Assembly: GCA_019022495.1 (NCBI GenBank) | Contig: JAFEKR010000004.1 | Coordinates: 2,108,001 to 2,172,000 of the forward strand | Direction: 5' to 3' | DNA from: Epichloe hybrida | Lineage: Eukaryota > Ascomycota > Sordariomycetes > Hypocreales > Clavicipitaceae | Length of the DNA stretch: 64,000 bases | Part shown: positions 10,555-19,865 of the stretch, in pieces | Layout of the letters: the number at the start of each line of letters is the position of its first letter | Position numbering within the stretch: the first letter of the stretch is position 1 | Made by a program: the position numbers and the translations under genes | Notes under the pieces: model-generated | What the model was told of the DNA's origin: nothing | What the model saw: the letters and a program-made list of their open reading frames with translations, nothing else | Database searches by the model: none

Positions 10555-12420
10555 ATGGCGGCCGAGCATAGGCCCGAGGCCGCCTCAGAGGACGTCTCGG
10601 AGGAACGGACTGAGCCCTTTTCTCAGTCCGAGATCGATGCCCGCTTCAAGGGCATCCGTGTCGAGGAGCCCAGCGCCGTCTCCGGTGACGAGCATGTCCC
10701 GCTCGATGTCTTGCAGCTCGAGGACCACCACCACAGACAGGGAATCCGCATTCTTGTACGGCCTCTCACCACGCTGAACAGCGCGCGCTCTGTCAGCCCG
10801 GGGAGCGACAACTGCCAGTGGCTCGCTCTTCGCGCCGAAGTTGCCTCGTCTGAGCAGCCCGAGCACAAGGTGCTGGCTGTGACTCAGACGTCCAAGGATA
10901 TCAAGTTCTCCGTTCGCATCCCGGGAGAGAGCCAAGACGACTCCCCTCGCCCACCACTGTGGTGCGAGCTGTATTATGACCCGGCTAGTGACAAGGTCAT
11001 CTTTCTCAACAAGTCCGACGTCCCGCTCTCGCTGCGCAAACTGTCGCAAACTCCGTTGGGTAGCCCGCCTTCAGGCGAGAGCCACATGATCAATCCGGGC
11101 CTCATCAAGGCATTGCGTCCCGGCACATGGCGCATCAGGGCTCGCGACGTTGCCGTCTTGGACTTTCGAATTCTGGAAAAGAGACCCGTCACGTTGTATC
11201 AGGCGCGACCCGCCCTTCCCCAGCAGACATCGTCTTTGACCAGCTCCAACAGCAACTCGAGCATGAAGCGAGCTCTGAGTCCAGATGGGGATGAGAAGCG
11301 GGCCAGGCGTCGTATCTCAGATGCCTCTCACCAAGCAGACGACGGGGTCATCATGTTCCTGCGCCCAGCCGCGGATCCGTTGGTGTTTCCTCTCCCGAAT
11401 GGGAGGGAGGGCAAGGAGCTCTCCGTGTCCAACGGCCATGCGCTCCTGGACACGGAACAGGGCGATACGGTTGCCGTCCCCGGCGTATGCGAACTAGATG
11501 AGTACCAGTTGACAAAGCGAGATCCGATAGCGTCTACAGCCTTGTCGGCTGTCTACACCGCAGACCATTCCCATGTTCCCGACAACATTGTCACTGTCAA
11601 GGTTCTCAAAACCCGTGTGGCGAACGCGGGCGATAAACCATATGTGCATGAACGGAACGTCATACGTCAGGCCGATATGTGGCTCCGTGAATGTCAGAGC
11701 CAAGAAGACTTGCAGCACGAATCCATAGTGCGCTACTACGGCGGAGATGCGAGACATCTGTCCTTGTACATGGAGTACATTGATGCGCCGGATCTGACAG
11801 CTGCGAATCTATGGAGAAGCAGGCAGAACGACTACTTCATGGGGAGTCGAGACGACGCACTGCGAATCCTGCGCGACATTGCCGGCGCTCTCGGTTATAT
11901 CCATGGCCGAAAACTAGTTCACAACGACATCAAACCGGCCAACATTCTGTACTCGCCTGAACGCGGCGCCGTTCTTTGCGACTTTGGCCTGTCGACGCCA
12001 GCCGCCAACTCGCCGTCTGGCGGAGGAACCCCGTACTACGTGCCCCCCGAATTCATAGGAATCAAGTCGCGAGGTCCCGCCTCGGACGTATGGGCCTTGG
12101 GTGTCACCATGTTGTATGTGCTTCGCAAGATCGCCTTCCCCGACAGCCGAGCAAGACGGCATCATCTAAAGCCCCTGTATTGGCAAATTGCCGGCATCAA
12201 CAATCCCAATGCGCCGTATAAGCAGTATGGGAACGGACACCCGGCCGTGAGTCAGATGCGGGCTTGGCTTGAGGAGATTTACGAGGTCAGGGAGAACCTG
12301 AACACCAGGGACCGCCTGGAGCGTCTGGTAAAGGACATGTTGACTGCGAACCCGAATAACCGCATCACCATGAAGAAGCTCTTGCAAGAGCTACTGTCGG
12401 TTCCGGCCCGAGCCGGATGA
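10555..12420 (+). CDS. Serine/threonine protein kinase
   Basis: A single-exon gene. The open frame begins at 10279, but the upstream part is a repeat of CSSA units, so I take the ATG at 10555 (MAAEHRPE), giving 621 residues. The kinase domain fills the C-terminal half: probable ATP lysine K349 (in VTVKVLK), catalytic loop HNDIKPAN starting at H456, Mg-binding DFG at 476, and activation segment GGTPYYVPPEF. Two deviations: the usual HRD arginine is Asn, and no clear GxGxxG loop precedes the lysine (DPIASTALSAVYTA). With Asn in place of Arg the kinase may not need activation-loop phosphorylation (inference). The N-terminal 250 residues contain a beta-rich stretch that might be FHA-like, but the match is weak. 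Specific orthology is not assigned. Confidence 0.85.
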   Translation: MAAEHRPEAASEDVSEERTEPFSQSEIDARFKGIRVEEPSAVSGDEHVPLDVLQLEDHHHRQGIRILVRPLTTLNSARSVSPGSDNCQWLALRAEVASSEQPEHKVLAVTQTSKDIKFSVRIPGESQDDSPRPPLWCELYYDPASDKVIFLNKSDVPLSLRKLSQTPLGSPPSGESHMINPGLIKALRPGTWRIRARDVAVLDFRILEKRPVTLYQARPALPQQTSSLTSSNSNSSMKRALSPDGDEKRARRRISDASHQADDGVIMFLRPAADPLVFPLPNGREGKELSVSNGHALLDTEQGDTVAVPGVCELDEYQLTKRDPIASTALSAVYTADHSHVPDNIVTVKVLKTRVANAGDKPYVHERNVIRQADMWLRECQSQEDLQHESIVRYYGGDARHLSLYMEYIDAPDLTAANLWRSRQNDYFMGSRDDALRILRDIAGALGYIHGRKLVHNDIKPANILYSPERGAVLCDFGLSTPAANSPSGGGTPYYVPPEFIGIKSRGPASDVWALGVTMLYVLRKIAFPDSRARRHHLKPLYWQIAGINNPNAPYKQYGNGHPAVSQMRAWLEEIYEVRENLNTRDRLERLVKDMLTANPNNRITMKKLLQELLSVPARAG

Positions 12421-13011
12421 CCTCACCATTCCTTGGCGTTGTGTTTATTGGACAGCGCTTCATCATTTGCTGGTCGTGCACAACATTGGCGTAGCTTTTG
12501 TTTCTTGTTCAAGTAATGGGTTTTTTTTATTTACTCTGATTTCGGGAATTGCATCACGCAGCGGGCGCAGAGTCGGTTTCTCTTTTGACGGAGCGGGGTC
12601 TGTCTGCGGGCCGTTGCCCAAGACGAGTTTCACGATTTGGAAGTTGGTACGTCGAGAGAGCATCGAACCTACTACGTCAATTGCGATGAACTAACCAACA
12701 AGTGCTGCGCAGGACGAAGCTATTTATTTATCATGGTGATTTAGTTTTCTATACCCTTTCGCATATATCGACGCAGTGTGTTCTGTTATTCACTCTGTTT
12801 TTCCTGTTCACAAATCATTCAACCATGTATATATATATATATATGTACACGACGCTACATTTGACACATGCAAGCGCACATTTAGCGTAGCGTGGCATTT
12901 GCTCGCTCATAGAATATTAGAACTCTCATCTCATCGCCATGAACAACGTCTTGGGATACTTGTTCCGGCGGTGCTCTCGTCTCCCACCGAAGCCCACGGA
13001 AGGGCCCTACC
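12421..13011. other. Intergenic region between convergent genes
   Basis: This spacer holds the 3' ends of the kinase and BIM1-like genes. It includes a short TA dinucleotide run near 12827-12844. No gene is visible. Confidence 0.65.
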
Positions 13012-13768
13012 TCACAGGCCCAATGCAAACCCAGACGCCAATCCCACGGCCGTCAGCAACGCCACCATGTTGGCACCCGCAGCGACGCCAGCACCTCCCT
13101 TGGTGTCGTTGCCCGCGGTGCCGTTGGTGGACGAGTTCAGGGCCGCGCGCCCATCGCCGCCGCCCTGCTGCTTGACCTTCTGAATCACCAGGCCCTTTGA
13201 GCTCGCGCAGTCGCCGGGGCCCTTGGCATCCCTCCTGAACCGTATGTCGGCGCAGTTGTACAGCGCGGAGCCGCTCTCGCCCACGGTGACGACCTGGAGA
13301 GAGGCCGGCGCGCCGTCGCGCGCGTCAACGGGGACGGGGAGCTTGTCCACGCAGAGCGTCCCCTTGCCCGAGACGTTCCAGAACTCGGGCGTCAGGGAAA
13401 CGTTGAAGTTGGTCGCGTTCTCGCCCAGCGCCAGGTTGACGAAGACGTAGGTCCAGGCGTGGTGGAGGTCGAGCCGGAGAGAGCCGCCGCCGCCGACGGG
13501 CCAATCCGTCACATTGCCAGTTTTGTAGGGGACGCCGGCGCCTTGTTGTTGCAAAAAAAAGTCAGAACAAGTCGTGTCGTACTCCGTAGTGCCACTGCCA
13601 CGGCCACGGCCACTGCCACTTACAGGGATACGTCCACTGGCTGTACTTGGCCTCGCCTGCTTCCGAGAGGGTATCGAATCGCCAGGGCGGGTACGTGAGG
13701 CCGAAGTGGGCGACTGCGACGCGGGCGCATGCCAGGGCGAGGACGAGCTTGTTGGAGATGAAGAGCAT
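13012..13768 (-). CDS. BIM1-like copper-binding GPI-anchored protein (LPMO-related)
   Basis: A 224-residue surface protein of the BIM1-like (X325) family. These resemble lytic polysaccharide monooxygenases and bind copper through an N-terminal histidine brace, but known members serve copper acquisition or wall biology, not polysaccharide cleavage. Two exons: 13768-13624 and 13541-13012. The intron (13623-13542) has a GTAAGT donor and is phase 1; joining rebuilds a cysteine in YPCAGVPYKTGNVTDW. Signal peptide 1-20 would leave His21 (HFGLTYPP) as the new N terminus, the expected copper ligand. Several NxS/T sites and four or more cysteines follow. The last 20 residues are hydrophobic after a Ser/Thr/Asn/Gly linker, typical of a GPI signal. 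Unspliced translation reads through the intron without a stop, so an automatic caller could miss the intron. Confidence 0.85.
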
Positions 13769-14208
13769 GGTTGGTCGGGTCGGTCAGACGAGTTGCTCGC
13801 GCAGGAGGAGATGAAAAGAACTTGAGAGGACGAGGAACCGAAGATGTGCGGGCAGAGTCGGCGCAAAAGTCGCCGTCTTGTATTATTACCCCAAAAGGAT
13901 GAATCCAAGTGCTTGCGCTGCGCCGAGTCCCGGGAATCGGGCCTGTTGTGATTTGTGTCTATGTTTTATTCTGCAGTCCGCTTGTGCCTTCCTATCGCGT
14001 ATGTATTACATCAACGCAATGCCCTCAGTCGTCCCCCCCCCCCCCCCCCAATAATGCATGCAAGAAACTTGCTCAAACGCTCTCAACAAACCCCCTGTTG
14101 CTTGCGTCTCCCGTCACACGTTCACAAATTCCCCCCGATCAAGTTCCCCACGAGCCAATCGGCGTCGTCCCACCCCAACGTGCCCAATCCCATACGTCGA
14201 CTTTTCTC
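13769..14208. other. Intergenic, promoter side of the BIM1-like gene
   Basis: About 440 bases lie between the BIM1-like start and the NUDIX gene stop. It contains a run of 17 C at 14033-14049. Open frames here are shadows. Confidence 0.6.
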
Positions 14209-15382
14209 TCACAACTTGTTGGCCTCACTCCTCCTCCTTGCCTCCTCCAACACCTCGTCCCTCAACCTAATCTCCACGTCCGACGGACCCCTCCTCCCCC
14301 CAAACTTGACCAGCGCGACGCGTTCCCAATCGCCGCCCCTGCCGCTCCCCTCCAGCTCAGGCCCCGGCTTGTCCAGCGCCATGACCGTCCTCCCGTCCTG
14401 CTCCCGGAACAGGAGCTTGTACGGACAAATGACTTTCTCTGCCCACGGGATCCGCGCCGTAGCATGCCGCCTGCCCGCCTCCGTGTCCGCAGTGACGTTG
14501 CTCCCCAGGAACGACACCAGCCTCCTCCGCTGGCCCGCGTAGTGCGGCGGCGGCCCTGCCTCGACACCCGCCGCCGACCCCGTGAGGAGCCGCGCGAGCA
14601 GCGTCAGCAGGTAGGCCTGCGGGGGGAACAGGATGATGGAGTTCTCCGCGGCCCGGGCGAGGAAGGATTGCGCGGGCGCGAACTGCGCCGCCGTGTGCTC
14701 GATGCCCCCGTCCGCCGAGGGGACGAGCATCTCCGAGGGGACCGGGGTTCCGGGACCGGAAGCGGGGACGGGGAGGAGGTAGATGTACATCTGGGTCGTG
14801 AACCGCCTCGGCATATTCAAGGGGACATTGGCCGGTGTGATCCAGCGGGTGAAGGGCATGAGGCCGGCTTTTTTTTTTTTTTTTTCATTCAAGCGGTGAA
14901 ACACGAGTTAGCAATTTAAAAAAAAAAAAAAAAAACGTGAGAGAGAGAGACGCACCCGTGTCGGCAACAGCCCCAATTGATTCTAGAAAATCCCCAAACC
15001 GAACCCTGTTGTTGTGAATGTTCCTCCTCGCCTCGTCCTTCTTCTCGACGGACAGATTCACCAGCGCCCCATCCCTGGTCGCCAGCAGAATCCCCGTCTC
15101 CTCAAACGTCTCTCTGATGGCGCCCATGCGGTACGCCGGACCGTCCCGATGTCTTTCCGGGCTCCCCGGCGCAGGAACCCGGCCGTCATGGAACGGGTCG
15201 AGGTTGCCCCCGGGGAAGACAAGGGCCGACGCAAACGACGTCGACGTCTTGACCCGGTGCAGCAGCAGGACCTCGTTGGTGGCGGAGAGGAGAAGAACAG
15301 ACGAGCTGGGACGCGGTTCCTGCACTTCTCGTTTGGAGCTGGAGCTGGAGCTGGAGCTGGATTCGCGTTTCGAAGACGCCAT
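14209..15382 (-). CDS. NUDIX hydrolase, NUDT19-like
   Basis: A 361-residue NUDIX-fold hydrolase. The NUDT19 group hydrolyses acyl-CoA or related diphosphates in peroxisomes or mitochondria. Exon 1 (15382-14956) carries LVFPGGNLDPFHDG and the Nudix helix AIRETFEETGILL with the catalytic REx2EExG glutamates; the spacing from the GG turn is extended, as in NUDT19. Exon 2 (14867-14209) begins GLMPFTRWITP, another family hallmark, and ends SEANKL with no obvious PTS1. I place the start at MASSKRES; the frame is open upstream to 15565, and a serine run (from GAGCTG hexamers) follows the chosen start. The phase 1 intron 14955-14868 joins ADT to AGLMPF and has a very unusual poly-A acceptor region. 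Confidence 0.85.
14868..14955 (-). other. NUDIX gene intron with complementary poly-U and poly-A runs
   Basis: Read along the transcript, the 88-base intron has a GTGCGT donor, a CT repeat, 18 U (14935-14918), the branch site GCTAACT in a loop, then 17 A (14885-14869) directly before the acceptor G. The U and A runs can pair fully. The usual pyrimidine tract next to the acceptor is replaced by poly-A. Confidence 0.8.
15333..15359 (-). repeat. GGAGCT hexamer repeat coding for serine run
   Basis: About four copies of GGAGCT on the plus strand encode the polyserine tract near the N terminus of the NUDIX protein. It is a simple coding microsatellite. Confidence 0.75.
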
Positions 15383-15922
15383 CTCGAGACTGGGCTTGCG
15401 TCGTGGTCTGGCGTGTCCTGCGCTGCGGTAGTGGTGTTGGCGGTAGTGGTGTTGGCGGAGCGCGAGCGCGAGCACGACGGTGATGATGCTTGGGCTGTTC
15501 CTCGTGGGACCGAGGTTCACACAACGGCCGGGTTGCCTCCAGGTGTGATGCAGTGGCCAACTCATGCGTCATGGGTCGGTCCAGAGTCAGACTTGCTTGA
15601 AGTAACCACGCCGACTGACTGATGAGCCCATTTTCCGCTTTGCCTGGGACCGAGGCGTGGAGTCGGCGGCGGGTCGGGAAATAGCCCGGGTATACCGACC
15701 CATGTGCCACCGAGGGCAGAGGAAGCACATTCAACCATGGACGAGTGACATGATTTGCATATTGATCCTGTTAATCTGAGTCATGGCGTCCAGAGGATTC
15801 AGTAATGATGATAATAATACCCGTGTTACAGTCACAGCGCACAGAAAAAAATACATCGAAATATGTCGTCTCGTCGTCACTGCGTAGTCCATGCCCCCCA
15901 TATCATACATACAGTCAGCCAC
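15383..15922. other. Intergenic, NUDIX promoter and SLX4 3' end
   Basis: Both flanking genes are on the minus strand. If the NUDIX protein starts upstream (15565), the left third would be coding. No other feature is seen. Confidence 0.55.
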
Positions 15923-18454
15923 TCAGTACCGTTTCCGTTCTTTCCCCCTCAGGTTCACCTTCCACAAACAGCATATGCTTTTGGATTCGCACCATTTCTT
16001 GACTGCCACAGGGCTAATCTCCTCATCGAAACCAACCCGAGTGAGCTGCCCGCTGTTCAACCAGGTGGCAAAGTCCTCCAGCACGATTGGATCATACAGA
16101 AGTATCTTCTCGTGCCAGGACGGCTCAGCGGCGACGGTGGCTCGAGGCGCCGTTTTGACTGCCCTCGTGATGTAATCAAACAAGTTGCTCTCTGAATCCG
16201 TGGATGCCATGGTAAGGGAAAGTTCGGTATCTTCGCCAAGCGACACTGTCAAGTCGACCTGTTGAGCCGAAGAGCAGATTGAGGAAGGCGACGATGGCGA
16301 TGAGTTGAGGCTACTGGCCAAGTCTGATTCAGAATCCGCTATCTCAATCACCTTTGCCACCTGGGAGTTTTGTTGAGACGTCGCCTTCCTCTTCTTATCC
16401 ACCGGCTTTGGCGTTGCCCTTTTGGAGACTTTGGGCACGCTTGGACTTGCCTCTGCACTCTTTCTGGGTCGTCCGCGAGGTCGTTTCGGCGTTTCTGGTA
16501 CCTGCGCAGATGGTGGGGGATCCTGTGCTGGGCATTCATCCGTGGATCTTTTCCGTGGCCGGCCTCGGGGTCGCTTTGTAGGTGACGGGGTTGTCGACTT
16601 TGACGCCGCGGCAACGATAGACTTCATTCTAACATGATGTCCACTGGAACCCATCCTTTGCTGCCAGCATTGATCTAGAAGAGTGATCATCGCAGATCGT
16701 CTTTTCATCGCCTTGAAGCCGTACCGAGAAACCTCTTTGGAAAGTTGTGTATCCGTGTAATTTTCGAAGGCTGGTCGCGGAAGATGATTTGCATCTGGTA
16801 CCGAGGCCGACGTTGCCGTAAGTTTCACACTAGTTTGGGGTCGAGGCTCTCCCTGAAATTCGGGTGAAAGCGAGCGGGAGCGAGACGTATTTATCTCGGG
16901 CGCGGGAAGAAGGGTCTTCGAACCGGCGGGGAGTATATCTGAAAGATCGGTAAGCCCGTCACCGTCTTTTGAAGCATCGGCGCTGGGTTTGGCGCTGGGA
17001 AGTTGTGGGCTGAGACTAATGTCACCCTTGAAATATCCAAATGGGTCGCCAAGCGTTTGTGCTGGACAAGAATCACCCTCTGTAAGGTTAATGACCTCTA
17101 CATCAAACAAGTCTCCATCTGCGTCTCGAGCTGCGGCATCCCATAGTTTTGGTCGACACTCGAGTGGCTCAATGGAATCACTGTTCAAAGGTGTGGTAAG
17201 GTCAACTTGGTCTAGTTGATTCGAAGATTTCATGGCTCTTTGTAAATCTCTTAGGAATGTTGGCGACTGTTCTCCTGCCAATTGGCTCGAGGTCCCGAAG
17301 ACAAAATCCTGCTGCGCAACTTGCTTTAGGGCAGTTTCAGGAGAGAACAATATGGGTTTTGGCGGCTCAATCCTCTTCTTTGATTTGGTAGGCCGCTTCC
17401 GAGACTTCGCTTTCGCTTTATTTTGTCCCGTTTGAGGTAGATTTGGTATTGACACATCGTTCGTGGTTTCGGCAACATTCGCACTTTCAACTTGGGTCGC
17501 CTGCTTATAAGCAGCCGTGGCGAGGGCAGTAATGGTCCTTGGTTTCTTTCGAGGAGCCTTTGTCTTAGCAACGACTCTTGTCGTAGGAATTGCTGGTGGA
17601 AGGAGTGCTTTATCGTATTGGACACCCAACAACTTCCTTTTCTTCGATGCCGAATCATCACTCTGATGCGATACGGTTTCATCGACAGCGCCATCATCAC
17701 ACTTGTAAGTAGCGAGAAGTGTCTCGAAAGAGTTCGTCTCCTCGTCGTCTTCCAATTCGGTTGGTTCGGCGGCTGCTGGAGACTCGCCGAAATCGACACA
17801 TGTTGTCGTCTGTTTAGGGGGCGTCCAATCTTTTCTGCGTACCATGGCGAGTTCTAATTGAAGAGACTCTTTTGGGTCCCACATTTTGACCCCAGGTTGT
17901 GCTGACAGTAACGATTCCTGCATTGGTGAAGATGTGCGGATTGCATCATCGGCGAGGCTTATATCCGCAGCTAGAGGCATCGCGTTGGAGCACCCTGAAT
18001 CTGCATTTTCGGAAGTTTTGGTTGCATCTTTTTCGGGCGTCTTGGGCTTGAATCTTTTCCATGGGTGTAGGGTCGTGGATGCTGCCTCTTCTATTTGGAA
18101 CTGTTGTGGACCAGATTGCCTACGGGGCGGAGTCTTGTCTTTTGAAGTAGGTTCGATGGAATATGTTGCTGTATCGTTATCGTCAATTACGATGAGATGA
18201 TCCGGGGCTTGTAAGGGGCTGATCTGATTGACTTCGGCAGCTTGCGCCGACTTCCACATGTCGCGAGCACTAGTAAACGTGGAAGTCGCAGTGTCGGGAA
18301 TCGATGCCGCCTTGCTACCGCTCTTTATGGCAGGCCGCCTTGAGTTTTGAAGAAATATGTCCTGGATGGTTGGCAAGTCCGGAGAAGAGGACGGAACGAT
18401 GTGCTGTTTCGACATGCGTGCAGGGGACGATAAGAATGCATCGGGAGAAGCCAT
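15923..18454 (-). CDS. SLX4: Structure-specific endonuclease subunit SLX4
   Basis: The 843-residue scaffold and activator of the SLX1 nuclease, which cuts branched DNA and Holliday junctions in the nucleus. The C-terminal conserved domain is clear: it carries LLYDPIVLEDFATWLN and GQLTRVGFDEEISP, and ends with CLWKVNLRGKERKRY, the SLX1-binding region. Around residues 560-595 is the other fungal SLX4 hallmark, PAFENYTDTQLSKEVSRYGF followed by a KRRSAM segment. Two AT hooks (KRPRGRPRK) lie near 627 and 660. The rest is polar and disordered, as usual. There is no intron. I choose the ATG at 18452-18454 (MASPDAFLSSPAR); the frame is open to 18637 but that extension is arginine-rich and unlike the family. 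It is divergent from the S21 gene. Confidence 0.92.
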   Translation of the reverse strand: MASPDAFLSSPARMSKQHIVPSSSPDLPTIQDIFLQNSRRPAIKSGSKAASIPDTATSTFTSARDMWKSAQAAEVNQISPLQAPDHLIVIDDNDTATYSIEPTSKDKTPPRRQSGPQQFQIEEAASTTLHPWKRFKPKTPEKDATKTSENADSGCSNAMPLAADISLADDAIRTSSPMQESLLSAQPGVKMWDPKESLQLELAMVRRKDWTPPKQTTTCVDFGESPAAAEPTELEDDEETNSFETLLATYKCDDGAVDETVSHQSDDSASKKRKLLGVQYDKALLPPAIPTTRVVAKTKAPRKKPRTITALATAAYKQATQVESANVAETTNDVSIPNLPQTGQNKAKAKSRKRPTKSKKRIEPPKPILFSPETALKQVAQQDFVFGTSSQLAGEQSPTFLRDLQRAMKSSNQLDQVDLTTPLNSDSIEPLECRPKLWDAAARDADGDLFDVEVINLTEGDSCPAQTLGDPFGYFKGDISLSPQLPSAKPSADASKDGDGLTDLSDILPAGSKTLLPAPEINTSRSRSLSPEFQGEPRPQTSVKLTATSASVPDANHLPRPAFENYTDTQLSKEVSRYGFKAMKRRSAMITLLDQCWQQRMGSSGHHVRMKSIVAAASKSTTPSPTKRPRGRPRKRSTDECPAQDPPPSAQVPETPKRPRGRPRKSAEASPSVPKVSKRATPKPVDKKRKATSQQNSQVAKVIEIADSESDLASSLNSSPSSPSSICSSAQQVDLTVSLGEDTELSLTMASTDSESNLFDYITRAVKTAPRATVAAEPSWHEKILLYDPIVLEDFATWLNSGQLTRVGFDEEISPVAVKKWCESKSICCLWKVNLRGKERKRY

Positions 18455-18867
18455 CGTTCCATAGAGTTGGGTCTGAGTGCGCAAAGCGCATCTCAGGACC
18501 CTAGAGAGCAGCAGAATGGTTGGAATCGAGGCCTTTTGCGACAAGAACAAACTCCAGCGCGCCAATCCAGTAACCCTTGAAGGCATACGCCGAAACACGG
18601 TGCGGCGTACATCAAGAAAGAGGTGGCCAATCGCCACCGCGCGTCAGCCACGATGATAACATCCGTGGACAGCGGGCCGCCTGCACGAAACCAGCACGAT
18701 ATCAGGTGATGGGTCACATGACGCACAGGGAGCCCTCCCCGCCACAAAATTATTGAGCCATGTCAAATTTGTAGGGTATTCTGCGAGCGAAATTTTGGCT
18801 ACCACATCGACGCCGGACAACTCCTTCAATCCAACTCCGAAAAAAAAAAAAAACCCTCACCGACACA
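18455..18867. other. Divergent promoter between SLX4 and RPS21
   Basis: About 410 bases. An A run (18840-18853) and a CCCTCACCGACACA leader lie just before the S21 ATG, a pyrimidine-rich arrangement common at ribosomal protein genes. Confidence 0.6.
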
Positions 18868-19213
18868 ATGGAGAACGACCGTGGCGAGATCGTGGACCTG
18901 TATGACTTCCAACGATAATCATGCTACTTCATAAAAATCCCCAGGCTTCCGAAGTACTAACTTGATGCTTCCTCAACGCAGCTACGTCCCCCGCAAGTGC
19001 TCTGCCACCAATCGCATTATCAAGGCCAAGGACCACGGCTCCGTGCAAATCTCCATCGCCAAGGTTGACGAGCAAGGTCACGCCGTTCCTGGAGAGAACC
19101 ACGTCTACGCCCTGTGTGGATTCGTCCGCGCCATGGGCGAGTCTGACGACGCCATGAACCGCCTCGCTCAGCGTGACGGCCTGTTGAAGAGCGTCTGGAG
19201 CGCCCAGCGATAA
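18868..19213 (+). CDS. RPS21: 40S ribosomal protein S21
   Basis: An 87-residue eS21 protein of the small ribosomal subunit; the length equals that of the yeast protein. Exon 1 (18868-18899) encodes [11 protein letters not shown] up to the second base of that leucine codon, and exon 2 (18982-19213) continues [22 protein letters not shown] and ends SVWSAQR. The intron 18900-18981 has a GTATGA donor, a TACTAAC-like branch site (about 18955-18962) and a CGCAG acceptor. A spliced start exon of about 30 bases is typical of fungal ribosomal protein genes. The next gene is convergent. Confidence 0.96.
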
Positions 19214-19865
19214 AATCGATAACTTACGCGTTCACGACAAAGAGAGCAAAAAGGAAGCGTTGCGCAAATTTTGGAGTCAAATGGTGAATGACGGGAGACG
19301 ACGGACGGAGAGCACGAAACAAAAAATATGGCAACATGACGATTCTTATTGGCATTTCCTGACGGATTGGGTCAGGCATGAAGGAACACTCTGCGTGTGG
19401 ATCTTAGAGTTGGCTGCAAATATCACATCCGACTCGCCAAGGCGTTTGGGCTCGAATCCGAGACAAGCTAAATTCACAAGATAATTTCACCCTTTTTAAG
19501 ACTCCGATCGTACGTCCCGATGTGATATTATATCAAGAGTTGGTGCATTGCGTCTTGTGTTTTGTCTTTGTGACTCCGGCTAGTAAAGTGTCCTCGGCCT
19601 GGTGCTCCGCCACCTAGCTCTCTTTGACCGAGGACTCTAAGGCTACTTCGATAGCCTTCATGCCGCAAATTGAATGACTGGCCTTCAAAAAGCCGTGGTG
19701 ATTTGAGTCTAGCACCATGGTACAGATACGGGTCGGACATGGCGCAACTATGTAACATGATGTCCTTTCTCAATACGTCTTTCCCACTTGAGTTTGCCAA
19801 GATATACTATGGTTATTTTTCTACTGATTAGATTTCTATGATCCCCGTTGAGGTCAGTCTCTGTC
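19214..19865. other. Intergenic between convergent RPS21 and photolyase
   Basis: This 650-base spacer holds 3' untranslated sequence. No gene is supported in it. Confidence 0.6.

Noticed and set aside
12640..12700. tRNA-like GGTTCGATGC box on the minus strand
   Set aside because: No acceptor or anticodon stem can be folded around it.
14033..14049. Run of 17 C
   Set aside because: A simple homopolymer in a spacer, prone to sequencing error, with no other signal.
13909..14919. Plus-strand open frame of 336 codons
   Set aside because: It lies antisense to the NUDIX gene, is Pro/Arg-rich as expected for the reverse of a GC-rich gene, and crosses homopolymer runs.
18455..18637. 61-residue N-terminal extension of SLX4
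   Set aside because: The extension is hydrophobic and Arg-rich, overlaps the S21-SLX4 promoter, and SLX4 proteins start near MASPDAFLSSPAR.
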